64,000 nucleotides of DNA from Malaciobacter molluscorum LMG 25693. Lineage in GTDB: Bacteria > Campylobacterota > Campylobacteria > Campylobacterales > Arcobacteraceae. The translations under genes were made by a program, and so were the position numbers. The notes under the pieces were generated by a model. The model was not told the DNA's origin. It ran no database searches and saw only the letters and a list, made by a program, of their open reading frames with translations. The stretch lies in contig NZ_CP032098.1 in the NCBI RefSeq assembly GCF_003544935.1, forward strand, positions 1,612,001 through 1,676,000, given 5' to 3'. Shown here in pieces: positions 1-7,979 of the stretch. The stretch's first letter is position 1. Every line of letters starts with the position of its first letter.

Positions 1-216
1 TTCATCTTCTATATCTTCCACTGCAATTTTATCTAAAAGATCAGAACTAGCACCAGCATATGTTCCATTTATAATAACAGCATCAAGTGAAGCTGGAGGG
101 AAAATCTCTTTTGAAATATTTAAATATGAAAAAATTGATAGAACAAATAAAAAAAACAGTAGCATATGATTTAATACTGGTTTTCTTAAAAAAAACTCTA
201 TCAATGACTTTATCAT
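1..216 (-). CDS. RND efflux permease, N-terminal part (cut by window start)
   Basis: Reading the minus strand from the ATG at 214-216 gives about 72 residues: a short basic N-terminus, a membrane helix (about residues 18-34), then a segment with IFPPASLDAV and a following stretch of the type that opens the first periplasmic domain of AcrB-type (RND) proton-driven exporters. The remaining ~950 or more residues lie outside the window, so substrate cannot be judged. The ATG overlaps the TGA stop of the upstream FtsL-like gene (ATGA), so it is probably translated as the third gene of an rsmH-ftsL-RND operon. The RND family is clear from the N-terminus; the exact subfamily is not. Confidence 0.8.
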   Translation of the reverse strand, partial: MIKSLIEFFLRKPVLNHMLLFFLFVLSIFSYLNISKEIFPPASLDAVIINGTYAGASSDLLDKIAVEDIEDE

Positions 217-467
217 TTTTTCTCTTCAAGTGATTTTATTATCAAAGAATCTACAATTTGATTTTTAAATTTCATATCTTCTAATTGTTGTGCTAAAAAT
301 CGGTTTTCTTCTTTTAAAGATGTATAATGTGCATATAATTTATTTACATCTTTACTCACGTAATATATATTATTTCTTAAATATATTTTTGGCATATATA
401 ACACAAGGCTTACAATTAAAATTGAAAATGCGATAAATATCGAATTTTTAGCATTAAGTTTAATCAA
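213..467 (-). CDS. FtsL-like cell-division protein
   Basis: An 84-residue bitopic protein: short cytoplasmic N-terminus, one membrane helix (about residues 8-25) and a heptad-like coiled coil (about 35-75, SLKEENRFLAQQLEDMKFKN). This architecture, and the position directly after rsmH with an 8-base overlap, is the classic arrangement of FtsL, which bridges the FtsB/FtsQ complex to the septal synthase. Sequence conservation of FtsL is too low for a name on sequence alone, so the assignment rests on shape and synteny. Unusually, the next gene is an RND pump rather than ftsI. Alternative: an FtsB/septum-initiator paralogue. Confidence 0.7.
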   Translation of the reverse strand: MIKLNAKNSIFIAFSILIVSLVLYMPKIYLRNNIYYVSKDVNKLYAHYTSLKEENRFLAQQLEDMKFKNQIVDSLIIKSLEEKK

Positions 468-1362
468 ACTTAAAAATCCTTAACTTTGAACTTCTACTTC
501 TTGGGTTTTGTTTAATCTCATCTTTTGATGGAGTAATTGGTTTTTTAGTTATGATTTTACCTAAAGCATGATTATTCCCACAAGTACATTTAAATGCTTC
601 AGATGGACAAATACAAGATTTAGTCCATTTTTTAAAAAATTTTTTAACAATTCTGTCTTCTAATGAATGAAATGAAATGATTGCAATAATACAATCTTTT
701 GGTTTGATTTGTTCTATTGACTCAAATAATCGTCTTAATACTCCAAGTTCATCATTTACTTCTATTCTTATTGCTTGAAAAGGAAGAGTTGCTGGATGAA
801 TTTTACCTTTATGCATTTTTTTAGATAAAAATTCTGCTAACTCTTTTGAGGAATTAAAAGGTCTATTATTAACTATTAAAGAAGCTACTTTTTTATATTC
901 TCTTACTTCGCCATACTCTTTAAAAATATTTTCCAAATCTTCTTGAGAATAATTATTTACAACGACACTTGCATCAAGTGTTTGAGTTTGATCCATTCGC
1001 ATATCTAAAGTATCACTTTCAAAACCAAAACCTCTTTGTAGTTTATCAAGTTGTAAAGATGATACTCCAATATCTGCTAATATACCTTTAATATTATAAT
1101 CTTTAAATTTATTTAAAACGTGTTCAAAATTTCCTTTATTAAAAATAACCCTACTTTCAAACTCTTTTAATCTTTGTTTTGAAAAAGCTAAAGCTTCATC
1201 ATCTTGGTCATTACATATTAACTTTATATTTTTATTTTGAGAAATTAAGCCAGAACTATGTCCAGCAAAACCAGTAGTACAATCTATTATATATCCATCA
1301 GTTATATCATTAAAAGATTCAAGTGTCTGTTCATATAAGACGGGAACGTGTGGAACATCCAT
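460..1362 (-). CDS. rsmH: 16S rRNA (cytosine1402-N4)-methyltransferase RsmH
   Basis: A 300-residue enzyme that methylates N4 of C1402 in the decoding centre of 16S rRNA using S-adenosylmethionine; formerly MraW. Visible signatures are the N-terminal HVPVLYEQTLE stretch, the SAM-binding loop GFAGHS at residues 31-36, the very conserved MRMD at 121-124 and SFHSLEDRIVK in the last third, with PITPSKDE near the C-terminus. Length is normal. It is the first gene of a minus-strand cluster with the FtsL-like gene; the other dcw genes (mraZ, ftsI, murE) are not adjacent, as is usual in Campylobacterota, where the dcw cluster is dispersed. Confidence 0.97.
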   Translation of the reverse strand: MDVPHVPVLYEQTLESFNDITDGYIIDCTTGFAGHSSGLISQNKNIKLICNDQDDEALAFSKQRLKEFESRVIFNKGNFEHVLNKFKDYNIKGILADIGVSSLQLDKLQRGFGFESDTLDMRMDQTQTLDASVVVNNYSQEDLENIFKEYGEVREYKKVASLIVNNRPFNSSKELAEFLSKKMHKGKIHPATLPFQAIRIEVNDELGVLRRLFESIEQIKPKDCIIAIISFHSLEDRIVKKFFKKWTKSCICPSEAFKCTCGNNHALGKIITKKPITPSKDEIKQNPRSRSSKLRIFKFD

Positions 1363-1423
1363 TAAAAAGGTCCTTATTTAATTTTATATATAATACCTAA
1401 ATTTTAATTTAAGGTATTTTAAA

Positions 1424-2002
1424 ATGACAGATAAAAATGTAATTGATTTATTAAGTAACTTATCATTAACTATGTTTAGAAAAAACTTTTTTGGTATTTA
1501 TCATGGAGCTATATCTGCAAAAGTTGATCATAATTCATTTATTATAAATACATCAGATGCAATCTTTGATGAGATGACTGAAAAATCTTTTTGTCATTTA
1601 AGTACAACAAAACAAGATTACAGATGGAATGAAGCAAGTATTGAAGCTCATATTCATGCAACTATATATAATAATATACATGAAGCAAAATATATAGCAT
1701 TTGGTATGCCTATTTTTACAACTGCCTATACACTTGATCATAATAAGATTATTTTTGATGATTATTTTGGTAAAACAACTTTTGGACAAATAGATGTAAT
1801 TGATCCAGGTGATTATAACACTTGGTATGATAGGAATGCACTAGAAATCACAAAATATCTAAAAGAAAACAATACAAGAATTATGGTAATAAAAGGTGTT
1901 GGAACATATGTTTATGATAGGGATATTAATGAGCTAGTAAAGAGAGTTGCAATCCTAGAAAATAGCTGCAGATTGATAAGTATTAGGTCTTCATATAGTT
2001 AG
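1424..2002 (+). CDS. Class II aldolase/adducin-domain protein, non-canonical metal site
   Basis: 192 residues with the fold signature of the class II aldolase/adducin family, which includes fuculose- and ribulose-phosphate aldolases/epimerases. The paired metal ligands of the family are visible as HIH at residues 76-78. The third histidine expected near the C-terminal glycine-rich turn is absent: that position reads KGVGTYVYD (about 157-165). The zinc site is therefore incomplete and the classical aldol reaction is doubtful. It is transcribed divergently from rsmH and lies alone between rsmH and HU. No substrate can be proposed. Confidence 0.75.
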   Translation: MTDKNVIDLLSNLSLTMFRKNFFGIYHGAISAKVDHNSFIINTSDAIFDEMTEKSFCHLSTTKQDYRWNEASIEAHIHATIYNNIHEAKYIAFGMPIFTTAYTLDHNKIIFDDYFGKTTFGQIDVIDPGDYNTWYDRNALEITKYLKENNTRIMVIKGVGTYVYDRDINELVKRVAILENSCRLISIRSSYS

Positions 2003-2123
2003 TTTTTTTTAAATTTAACTAAAATATTTACTATAAACCCCAATATTTGGTTACTTTTAGCTATTTTAAAGGTTAAATACTATAAAGTTTGATAACATTT
2101 TAATTTATACAAGGAGTTCTTCT

Positions 2124-2402
2124 ATGAACAAAGCTGAATTTATAGATGCAGTTGCTACTAAAGCTGGTTTATCAAAAAAAGATGCAAAAAATGCTGTTGA
2201 CGCAGTATTAGATACAATTACTGAAACTTTAGTTAAAAAAGATTCTGTTAGTTTTATTGGATTTGGAACATTCACAACTTCTGAAAGAGCTGAAAGAACA
2301 GCTAAAGTTCCAGGAACAGATAGAACAGTTAAAGTACCTGCTACTACAGTTGCTAAATTTAAAGTTGGTAAAGCTTTAAAAGAAGCTGTTGCTGCTAAAT
2401 AA
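2124..2402 (+). CDS. hup: HU family nucleoid DNA-binding protein
   Basis: 92 residues, the normal size for HU. N-terminal dimerisation helices (MNKAEFIDAVATKAGLSKKD) are followed by the family core FIGFGTFTTSERAERTAKVPGT and the flexible DNA-binding arm ending in VPATTVAKFKVGKALKEAV. HU dimers bend and compact DNA without strong sequence preference. A strong ribosome-binding site AAGGAG lies at 2111-2116, and a 13-bp-stem terminator follows directly, so it is probably a single-gene, highly expressed unit. The arm carries Lys-Val-Pro in place of the Asn-Pro/Arg-Asn-Pro form, within family variation. Confidence 0.96.
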   Translation: MNKAEFIDAVATKAGLSKKDAKNAVDAVLDTITETLVKKDSVSFIGFGTFTTSERAERTAKVPGTDRTVKVPATTVAKFKVGKALKEAVAAK

Positions 2403-2414
2403 TTGCTTCATTCT

Positions 2415-2447
2415 AAATCCTATCCTTTTTAAGGGTGGGATTTTTTT
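2415..2447 (+). terminator. Rho-independent terminator of the HU gene
   Basis: A 13-bp stem (AAATCCTATCCTT pairing with AAGGGTGGGATTT, with two G-U pairs) closes on a three-base loop and runs into seven or more T. It lies 12 bases after the HU stop codon. Confidence 0.9.
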
Positions 2448-2529
2448 ATGTCCAAAAATTATTTAATTTACTCTAAATAATATAAAGTTTTAAGTTTTTT
2501 TTAGACACAATTACGAACACAAAACAAAT

Positions 2530-2614
2530 GCCACCATGGTGAAACTGGTAGACACGCTAGATTCAAAATCTGGTATCTTCGGATGTGTCGGTTCGAGTCC
2601 GACTGGTGGTACCA
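2530..2614 (+). tRNA. tRNA-Leu (anticodon CAA)
   Basis: An 85-base cloverleaf with encoded CCA. The 7-bp acceptor stem pairs GCCACCA with TGGTGGT (one G-U), the anticodon stem CTAGA/TCTGG encloses TTCAAAA giving anticodon CAA, the T arm is GTCGG-TTCGAGT-CCGAC, and a long variable arm (class II) is present, as expected for leucine. It decodes UUG. It stands alone, between HU and the decayed gene at 2675. Confidence 0.95.
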
Positions 2615-2674
2615 CTATATATTATTTTCTTATAAAACACAACTTGATACAATACACATAAACACGGAATTAAT

Positions 2675-2838
2675 ATGAAAAAAATATCACTAATTATTAT
2701 GATTGCTATTACTTTTTTGCAAATGAATCAATTAATGAAACAACTTAAAAAAATGTGATGAATAAAAATATCACAATAGAAAAAATAGTTTTAACAAATA
2801 AAAGAATAGATAAATTAAAAACAACAATTAAAGAGTAA
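2675..2838 (+). pseudogene. Remnant of a small secreted protein with frameshifts
   Basis: An ATG at 2675 opens a good signal-peptide start (MKKISLIIMIAITF). In the first frame it runs into a stop after 24 codons. If one base is lost in the T run near 2712, the frame reads FFANESINETT, a convincing signal cleavage region; a second shift in the A run near 2750 leads into NKNITIEKIVLTNKRID and the stop at 2836-2838. About 50 residues would be restored. Both shifts fall at homopolymers, so either decay or sequencing error is possible. Not recognised as any family. Confidence 0.45.
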
Positions 2839-2863
2839 GTAGTAAAAACTACTCCTCTTTTTT
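2830..2863. terminator. Hairpin at the 3' end of the Kef-type gene
   Basis: AAAGAG and AGTAGT (2830-2843) pair with ACTACT and CTCTTT (2848-2860) around an AAAA loop, followed by T on the plus side. It contains the stop codon of the minus-strand antiporter, so it may end transcription from both directions; the T tail is better for plus-strand transcripts. Confidence 0.6.
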
Positions 2864-4570
2864 ATCTAAATGTTTATGAATCTCTTTTATTGTTTCATAA
2901 TCATCTTTTCTAAAGTAAGTTAAAATATCAAAAACTTCTTCCCTTGTCATTCCAAGTTTAAATAATGTCTCAGCACCAAGTCTTAAACTACCTTCAATTG
3001 ATTCTGGCATTCCCCAAGTAGCACCATGCTTTATTAGGGCATCTCTTGATTTCATATCTTTTGTTCTTGCAAAAATCATAAGTGTAGGATATAGTGATCT
3101 TATATGAGATATCATCTTAATAGTAGTTCTGTGATTATCAACTGTCAATATTATAGCTTCAACTCTATCAAGTCCAATTTTATTTAAAAAATCAAGCTCA
3201 CTTAACTCTCCATAATAAACAGGTCGTTGTTCTCTTTGTCCTAATTCAACTCTGCTTGAATTAATATCAAAAGCCACATAAGATATATGAGCATGTTCAA
3301 ACATAGTACATATAGTTCTTCCAACTCTTCCATAACCTGCAACAACTACACCTTTCCAAGAATCCTCTGGAACGTAATTTGATTGTATTGCTATTGGTTC
3401 ATTTTCTAATTTTAAAGCCAATTTATCTCCAAGACTTACAACCATAGGAGTCAATAACATACTAAAAGAAATAATTGTAATAGCAGCAATGAAAAGTTCA
3501 TCATCGATAACACCAAGTGCTTTTGCAGCTCCAAAAAGTACAAAACCAAACTCACCACTTTGAGATAATAAAAAAGAGACTGAAATAGCAGTTGACTTAT
3601 TATATTTCATAAAAATCATCAATAAAAATAATGCAACTATTTTTATTCCCAATATTACAAAAAGATGCTGAATTAAAATTAAGGGATTACTCATCATAGC
3701 ATTTATATCTATTGACATACCAACTGCTACAAAAAACATAGTCATTAAAATACCTTTATAAGGTTCAACATTAGCTTGAATTTGATAGTGATATTTAGAA
3801 CTAGAGAGCATCATACCCATTATAAAAGCACCCAAAGCCATAGATAAACCTGCATGTTCCATTGCCCATGCTGCAAAAATAACAGAAAGCATAATTGAAA
3901 AAAAGAAAGCTTCTCGATTTTGATTTTTTGCTAAATAATCTAAAACCTTAGGTATTACATATTTTCCTATTGCAACTAAGGCTAAAATTGAAAATAATGC
4001 AATAACTATCTGTTCAAACAAAGAGTGGTTTTTTGATAACTGACCTTTTTCAGCTAAAATAGGAACTAATGCAAGTAAAGGAACTACAGCTAAATCTTGC
4101 ATTAGAAGAATAGAAAATCCACTTTTTCCTTTAGGTGTATAAAGTTCACCTTTTTCTTGTAGTATTTGCATAACAAAAGCAGTAGAAGATAAAGCAAAAG
4201 TAAGCCCTACAAGTAAAGCAACTTGCCAAGATTTAGAATAAAACATCCAATATAAAAATATAAGAAACCCTGAAAAAAGAATTTGAGCAGTTCCTAAACC
4301 AAATACTTCTTTTCTCATACTCCACAATTTTTTAGGTTGCATTTCTAGACCAATTACAAATAAAAGTAAAACTACACCAAACTCAGTTATATGACGAAGA
4401 ACTTCAACCTTGTCAGTTAATATTGGTCCAGCAGAATATGGACCTACAATAACACCTGCAATTAAAAGTCCTAATATACTTCCAAGACCTAATTTCTTAG
4501 AAAGAGCTACCAAGATTGTCGCAACAGCAAATAAATACAAAGTTGAATTTAATAATTCAGAATTTTCCAT
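2849..4570 (-). CDS. KefB/KefC-type monovalent cation:proton antiporter (CPA2) with RCK domain
   Basis: 573 residues. Residues about 1-380 form some 12 membrane helices with the CPA2 features (LGLGSILGLLIAGVIVGPY near the start and FVIGLEMQPKKLW after helix 3). Residues about 405-530 form a Rossmann RCK/TrkA-N domain with the nucleotide-binding loop VVVAGYGRVGRT. Such proteins exchange K+ or Na+ for H+, gated by nucleotide or thiol ligands at the RCK domain. No KefF/KefG ancillary oxidoreductase gene is adjacent. The gene lies 53 bases downstream of the tetR gene on the same strand and may be cotranscribed with it. Ion specificity cannot be read. Confidence 0.9.
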   Translation of the reverse strand: MENSELLNSTLYLFAVATILVALSKKLGLGSILGLLIAGVIVGPYSAGPILTDKVEVLRHITEFGVVLLLFVIGLEMQPKKLWSMRKEVFGLGTAQILFSGFLIFLYWMFYSKSWQVALLVGLTFALSSTAFVMQILQEKGELYTPKGKSGFSILLMQDLAVVPLLALVPILAEKGQLSKNHSLFEQIVIALFSILALVAIGKYVIPKVLDYLAKNQNREAFFFSIMLSVIFAAWAMEHAGLSMALGAFIMGMMLSSSKYHYQIQANVEPYKGILMTMFFVAVGMSIDINAMMSNPLILIQHLFVILGIKIVALFLLMIFMKYNKSTAISVSFLLSQSGEFGFVLFGAAKALGVIDDELFIAAITIISFSMLLTPMVVSLGDKLALKLENEPIAIQSNYVPEDSWKGVVVAGYGRVGRTICTMFEHAHISYVAFDINSSRVELGQREQRPVYYGELSELDFLNKIGLDRVEAIILTVDNHRTTIKMISHIRSLYPTLMIFARTKDMKSRDALIKHGATWGMPESIEGSLRLGAETLFKLGMTREEVFDILTYFRKDDYETIKEIHKHLDKKEE

Positions 4571-4623
4571 TTTAGTTAGTTTCCTTTTTTATTCGTAAGA
4601 TTTCAAGATTTTTATGGAAAAAA

Positions 4624-5238
4624 TTAGTTTTTAATTATACCATTTAAAAATATTTCTACAGCACCTTCAACATATTTTTTCAGTTCTTTTTCTGTTGGAG
4701 TCTTTTTTAATCCTAATAAAACTTTTAAATGAATATTACTTCTTAACATTCCAATGAAATAATCAACAATTTCATCATCAAAATCTTTTGTTTCTTTAAA
4801 GTAGTGTGAAGTATTAAGTATCTTCTTTAATATTTTAGTTCCTTTTTTAGGTCCATTTTCAAAAAATATTTTGCCTAACTCCGGGAATCTTATTGCTTCA
4901 TTTAAAATTACTTTAAATATTCCAATCATCTTAGGTTGCATATAAGTATTCATCAATGTAAAACCAAAATGAATTAAATTTTCTTTTAAATCACTACTTT
5001 CAAATTTCTCTTTTTCTAAAACTTTAATAACTTGATTTGTGTTTGTAATAATAAGTTCTTTAAATATACCTTCTTTACTTGCAAATTCATTATAAATAGT
5101 TCTTTTTGAACATCCAACTTCTTTTGTAATTTCATCTAAACAAGTAGCACTATAACCATTTGTATAAAAGGCATTTGCAGCAGCATCTAGTATTTCTACT
5201 TTTCTTTTTTCTTTTTTTTGTTCACTTTTAGTCATCAC
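4624..5238 (-). CDS. TetR family transcriptional regulator of the divergent emrAB-like pump
   Basis: 204 residues. The N-terminal 60 residues carry the TetR helix-turn-helix (ILDAAANAFYTNGYSATCLD, then EVGCSKRTIYNEFASKEGIF). The C-terminal ~140 residues are all-helical, the ligand and dimer domain. It is transcribed away from a membrane-fusion/MFS pump pair with 101 bases between the starts, which contain a 16-bp dyad. The usual logic is repression of the pump until a pump substrate binds the repressor; this is inference from arrangement. Confidence 0.92.
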   Translation of the reverse strand: MMTKSEQKKEKRKVEILDAAANAFYTNGYSATCLDEITKEVGCSKRTIYNEFASKEGIFKELIITNTNQVIKVLEKEKFESSDLKENLIHFGFTLMNTYMQPKMIGIFKVILNEAIRFPELGKIFFENGPKKGTKILKKILNTSHYFKETKDFDDEIVDYFIGMLRSNIHLKVLLGLKKTPTEKELKKYVEGAVEIFLNGIIKN

Positions 5239-5297
5239 TCTAGCCTATTTTGTTTTATAGTAATTATTATAATTAAGGACGTCTTAAAACCTAATTT

Positions 5298-5313
5298 GGT
5301 ACTGTACGTTACC
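5298..5313. promoter_or_regulatory. Candidate TetR operator
   Basis: The 16-base sequence GGTACTGTACGTTACC is an interrupted palindrome of the form GGTA-NN-GTAC-NN-TACC, centred between tetR (start 5238) and the membrane-fusion gene (start 5340). A TATAAT at 5268-5273 lies upstream for the plus-strand genes. It is the GC-richest part of this gap, which supports a functional site. Confidence 0.65.
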
Positions 5314-5339
5314 GTTTTATATTTCAATAAAGGTAAAAA

Positions 5340-6437
5340 ATGTTAAAAGAAAAAAGAAAAAAATATTTAAGTATCTTTTTTTTATTTATTTTTATAGTAG
5401 CAATAATTTATATTGTTTATCATTTTATATATGCATCAAATTTTATATCTACTGAAAATGCATATACAAAAGCTGATGTAGCACAAGTAATACCAAAAAT
5501 AAATGCTCCTGTAAAAGATGTAAAAGTTATAGATACACAGTATGTTAATAAGGGTGATATAATTATTATTTTAGATGATGAAGATGCAAAAATCGCCCTA
5601 AAAAGTGCAAAAGCTAATCTTGAAGAAAAAAAAAGAGAAATAGAAAAATTAATAAGTAATGATGAAGAATTTATCAAAAAAATAAATCTAGATAATTCAA
5701 AAATAAATCTCTTAAAAACTACAAAAGAGAAAGCCTATATAGAACTTCAAAAAGCAAAAAAAGATTTAATTAGATATTCTCATTTATTAAAAAGTAAATC
5801 AATATCTCAACAAAACTTTGATGATATAAAACTTGCATATGATAATGCAAAAAAATCATGGCAAGAGGCTAATTTAAATTTAGAAAGTGCAATAACATCA
5901 AAAACAGTTACAAAAGCACAAAAACAATCAAATTTACAATTAATAAAAGACAAAAAGATAGAAACAAATCCACAAGTCTTAAGAGCAAAAGCTAATTATG
6001 AAAAAGCGTTATTAGATTTAAAAAGAACTATTATAAAAGCACCGATTTCTGGAATTGTTACTCAAAAAAATGTAAAAATTGGACAATTTGTAAATACAAA
6101 TAGTCAGCTTCTTACAATTGTTCCTATTAGCAAAATATATGTAAATGCAAACTTTAAAGAAAGCAAATTAAAAGATTTAAAAATAGGACAAAAAGTTGAA
6201 TTATTTTCTGATTTATATGGAGAAAATACTATTTATCATGGTGTAGTTGAAGGAATTTCAAGTGCAACAGGTTCAGAGTTATCTTTAATCCCAGCACAAA
6301 ATGCAACAGGTAACTGGATAAAAGTAGTTCAAAGACTTCCTATTAGAATAAAACTAAACGAAGATGAGCTTCTAAAAAAACCTTTATACACTGGATTATC
6401 AATGCATGTAAAAGTTTCTTTAGATAAATCTAATTAA
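5340..6437 (+). CDS. EmrA/HlyD-type membrane fusion protein
   Basis: 365 residues. One inner-membrane anchor helix (about 10-31), then the split biotinyl-lipoyl domain (ENAYTKADVAQVIPKINAPVKDV near 40, and TIIKAPISGIVTQKNVKIGQFV near 225) flanking a long coiled-coil hairpin (about 80-215), then a beta-barrel segment (VNANFKESKLKDLKIGQKVEL). It links an inner-membrane MFS pump to an outer-membrane channel. The pump gene follows 17 bases later; no TolC gene is in this cluster, so the channel must be supplied from elsewhere (one is at 61248). Confidence 0.93.
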   Translation: MLKEKRKKYLSIFFLFIFIVAIIYIVYHFIYASNFISTENAYTKADVAQVIPKINAPVKDVKVIDTQYVNKGDIIIILDDEDAKIALKSAKANLEEKKREIEKLISNDEEFIKKINLDNSKINLLKTTKEKAYIELQKAKKDLIRYSHLLKSKSISQQNFDDIKLAYDNAKKSWQEANLNLESAITSKTVTKAQKQSNLQLIKDKKIETNPQVLRAKANYEKALLDLKRTIIKAPISGIVTQKNVKIGQFVNTNSQLLTIVPISKIYVNANFKESKLKDLKIGQKVELFSDLYGENTIYHGVVEGISSATGSELSLIPAQNATGNWIKVVQRLPIRIKLNEDELLKKPLYTGLSMHVKVSLDKSN

Positions 6438-6454
6438 AAATAGTTGGAAATCAA

Positions 6455-7966
6455 ATGGAAGAAAGATATCCAGCTTTAAAAGGCTTTGCTTTAGTATTGG
6501 GAGCTTTTATATTATCTTTTGGTAATTTTATTGTTGTTTTAGATACTACTGTAACAAATGTTGCCATTCCTACAATCTCAGGAGATTTAGGAGTTTCAAC
6601 TACACAAGGAACTTGGGTTATTACAACATATGCAGTTGCCGAAGCAATAACGGTACCTCTTACAGGGTGGTTAAGTAAACAATTTGGAGAAGTAAGAGTT
6701 TTTCTAATTTCTGTTATTGGTTTTGTAATCTTTTCTACTTTATGTGGACTTTCTAGTTCTTTAGAGTTTTTGATTATATTTAGAATATTTCAAGGATTAA
6801 CAGCAGGTCCAATTATTCCTCTTTCTGCAACATTACTTTTATCAATATTTCCAAAAGATAAATCTAATGTTGCAATGGCTATTTGGGGTATGATGACAGT
6901 TGTTGCACCAATTTTTGGTCCTATATTAGGTGGTTACATATCTGATAATTGGCATTGGGCTTGGATTTTTTATATCAATATTTTCTTTGGATTAATATTA
7001 ATATTTGGAACAATATTCGTTTTAAAAGATAGAGAAACAAAAATAACAAAAACTAAAATAGATTATGTTGGATTATTTTTACTTATTATTTTTGTAAGTG
7101 CATTTCAAATTATGTTAGATAAAGGTAGAGAGTTAGATTGGTTTGAATCTACATATATAACAACTTGTGCAATCATTTCTTTTATTTCATTAGTTTTATT
7201 TATTATTTGGGAATTAACACAAGAATACCCTATTTTAGATTTAAGTGTTGCAAAATCAAAAAATTGGACTATTTCAACACTTATATTAAGTTTTACTTTT
7301 GCAGTATTTTTTGGAAATGTACTAATAAGTCCTTTATGGCTTCAACAAATCATGGGATATACAGCAACTTGGTCAGGTATTGCTGTGGCTCCTATTGGAA
7401 TTTTGGCAGTAATAAGTTCTCCTATAGTAGGAAAATTAATACCCAAAATTGATTCAAGATTAATAGTTATATATGGAATGGCAGTTTTAGCAATTGCATT
7501 TTATATGAGAGCCCTTTTAAATATTGATGCAACTTTTTATTCAGTTGCTATTCCCACTCTTATATTAGGTGCAGGAATTCCAGCGTGTATGATTACTTTA
7601 ACTTCACTTGGAATATCAGAATTAAAACCGAACCAAATTACAAGTGGAGCAGGATTACAAAATTTTTTAAGAATTATGGCTATGGCTATTGGTTCATCTT
7701 TAAGTCAAACGTATTGGGAACATATGCAAAAAGTAAATAGAGTCGAATTATTAAATGCACAAGATTATTCACAAAAAATAGAGATGATAAAACATTTAAA
7801 TAGTGATTTCACTACACAAAGTGCATATATTTATTTTTCTAATATGATTCAAAAACAAGCTGTAATGTTAGCAACAAATGATTTTTATGCAATAGCAACT
7901 ATTTTAATTATACTATTTGGATTTTTAGCATTTTTTCTAAATCCATTAAAAAAAGTAGTAGCATAA
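6455..7966 (+). CDS. EmrB/QacA-type MFS drug exporter (DHA2, 14 membrane helices)
   Basis: 503 residues, about 14 membrane helices as in the DHA2 family. The motif region VVLDTTVTNVAIPTISGDL in helix 1 and the TQGTWVITTYAVAEAITVPLTGWLSKQFGEVRVF block (loop 2-3 motif A region) are those of EmrB. It would export hydrophobic drugs or uncouplers in exchange for protons, using the preceding fusion protein. The stop codon lies in the loop of a bidirectional terminator shared with the converging gene. Confidence 0.93.
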   Translation: MEERYPALKGFALVLGAFILSFGNFIVVLDTTVTNVAIPTISGDLGVSTTQGTWVITTYAVAEAITVPLTGWLSKQFGEVRVFLISVIGFVIFSTLCGLSSSLEFLIIFRIFQGLTAGPIIPLSATLLLSIFPKDKSNVAMAIWGMMTVVAPIFGPILGGYISDNWHWAWIFYINIFFGLILIFGTIFVLKDRETKITKTKIDYVGLFLLIIFVSAFQIMLDKGRELDWFESTYITTCAIISFISLVLFIIWELTQEYPILDLSVAKSKNWTISTLILSFTFAVFFGNVLISPLWLQQIMGYTATWSGIAVAPIGILAVISSPIVGKLIPKIDSRLIVIYGMAVLAIAFYMRALLNIDATFYSVAIPTLILGAGIPACMITLTSLGISELKPNQITSGAGLQNFLRIMAMAIGSSLSQTYWEHMQKVNRVELLNAQDYSQKIEMIKHLNSDFTTQSAYIYFSNMIQKQAVMLATNDFYAIATILIILFGFLAFFLNPLKKVVA

Positions 7967-7979
7967 GCTACTATTTTTT
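7950..7979. terminator. Bidirectional terminator between the converging pump and transferase genes
   Basis: AAAAAGTAGTAGC pairs with GCTACTATTTTTT around an ATAA loop (one G-U pair). A run precedes and T run ends the stem, so it works on both strands. The emrB-like stop codon is within the loop and the stop of the minus-strand gene is at its right edge. Confidence 0.85.
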
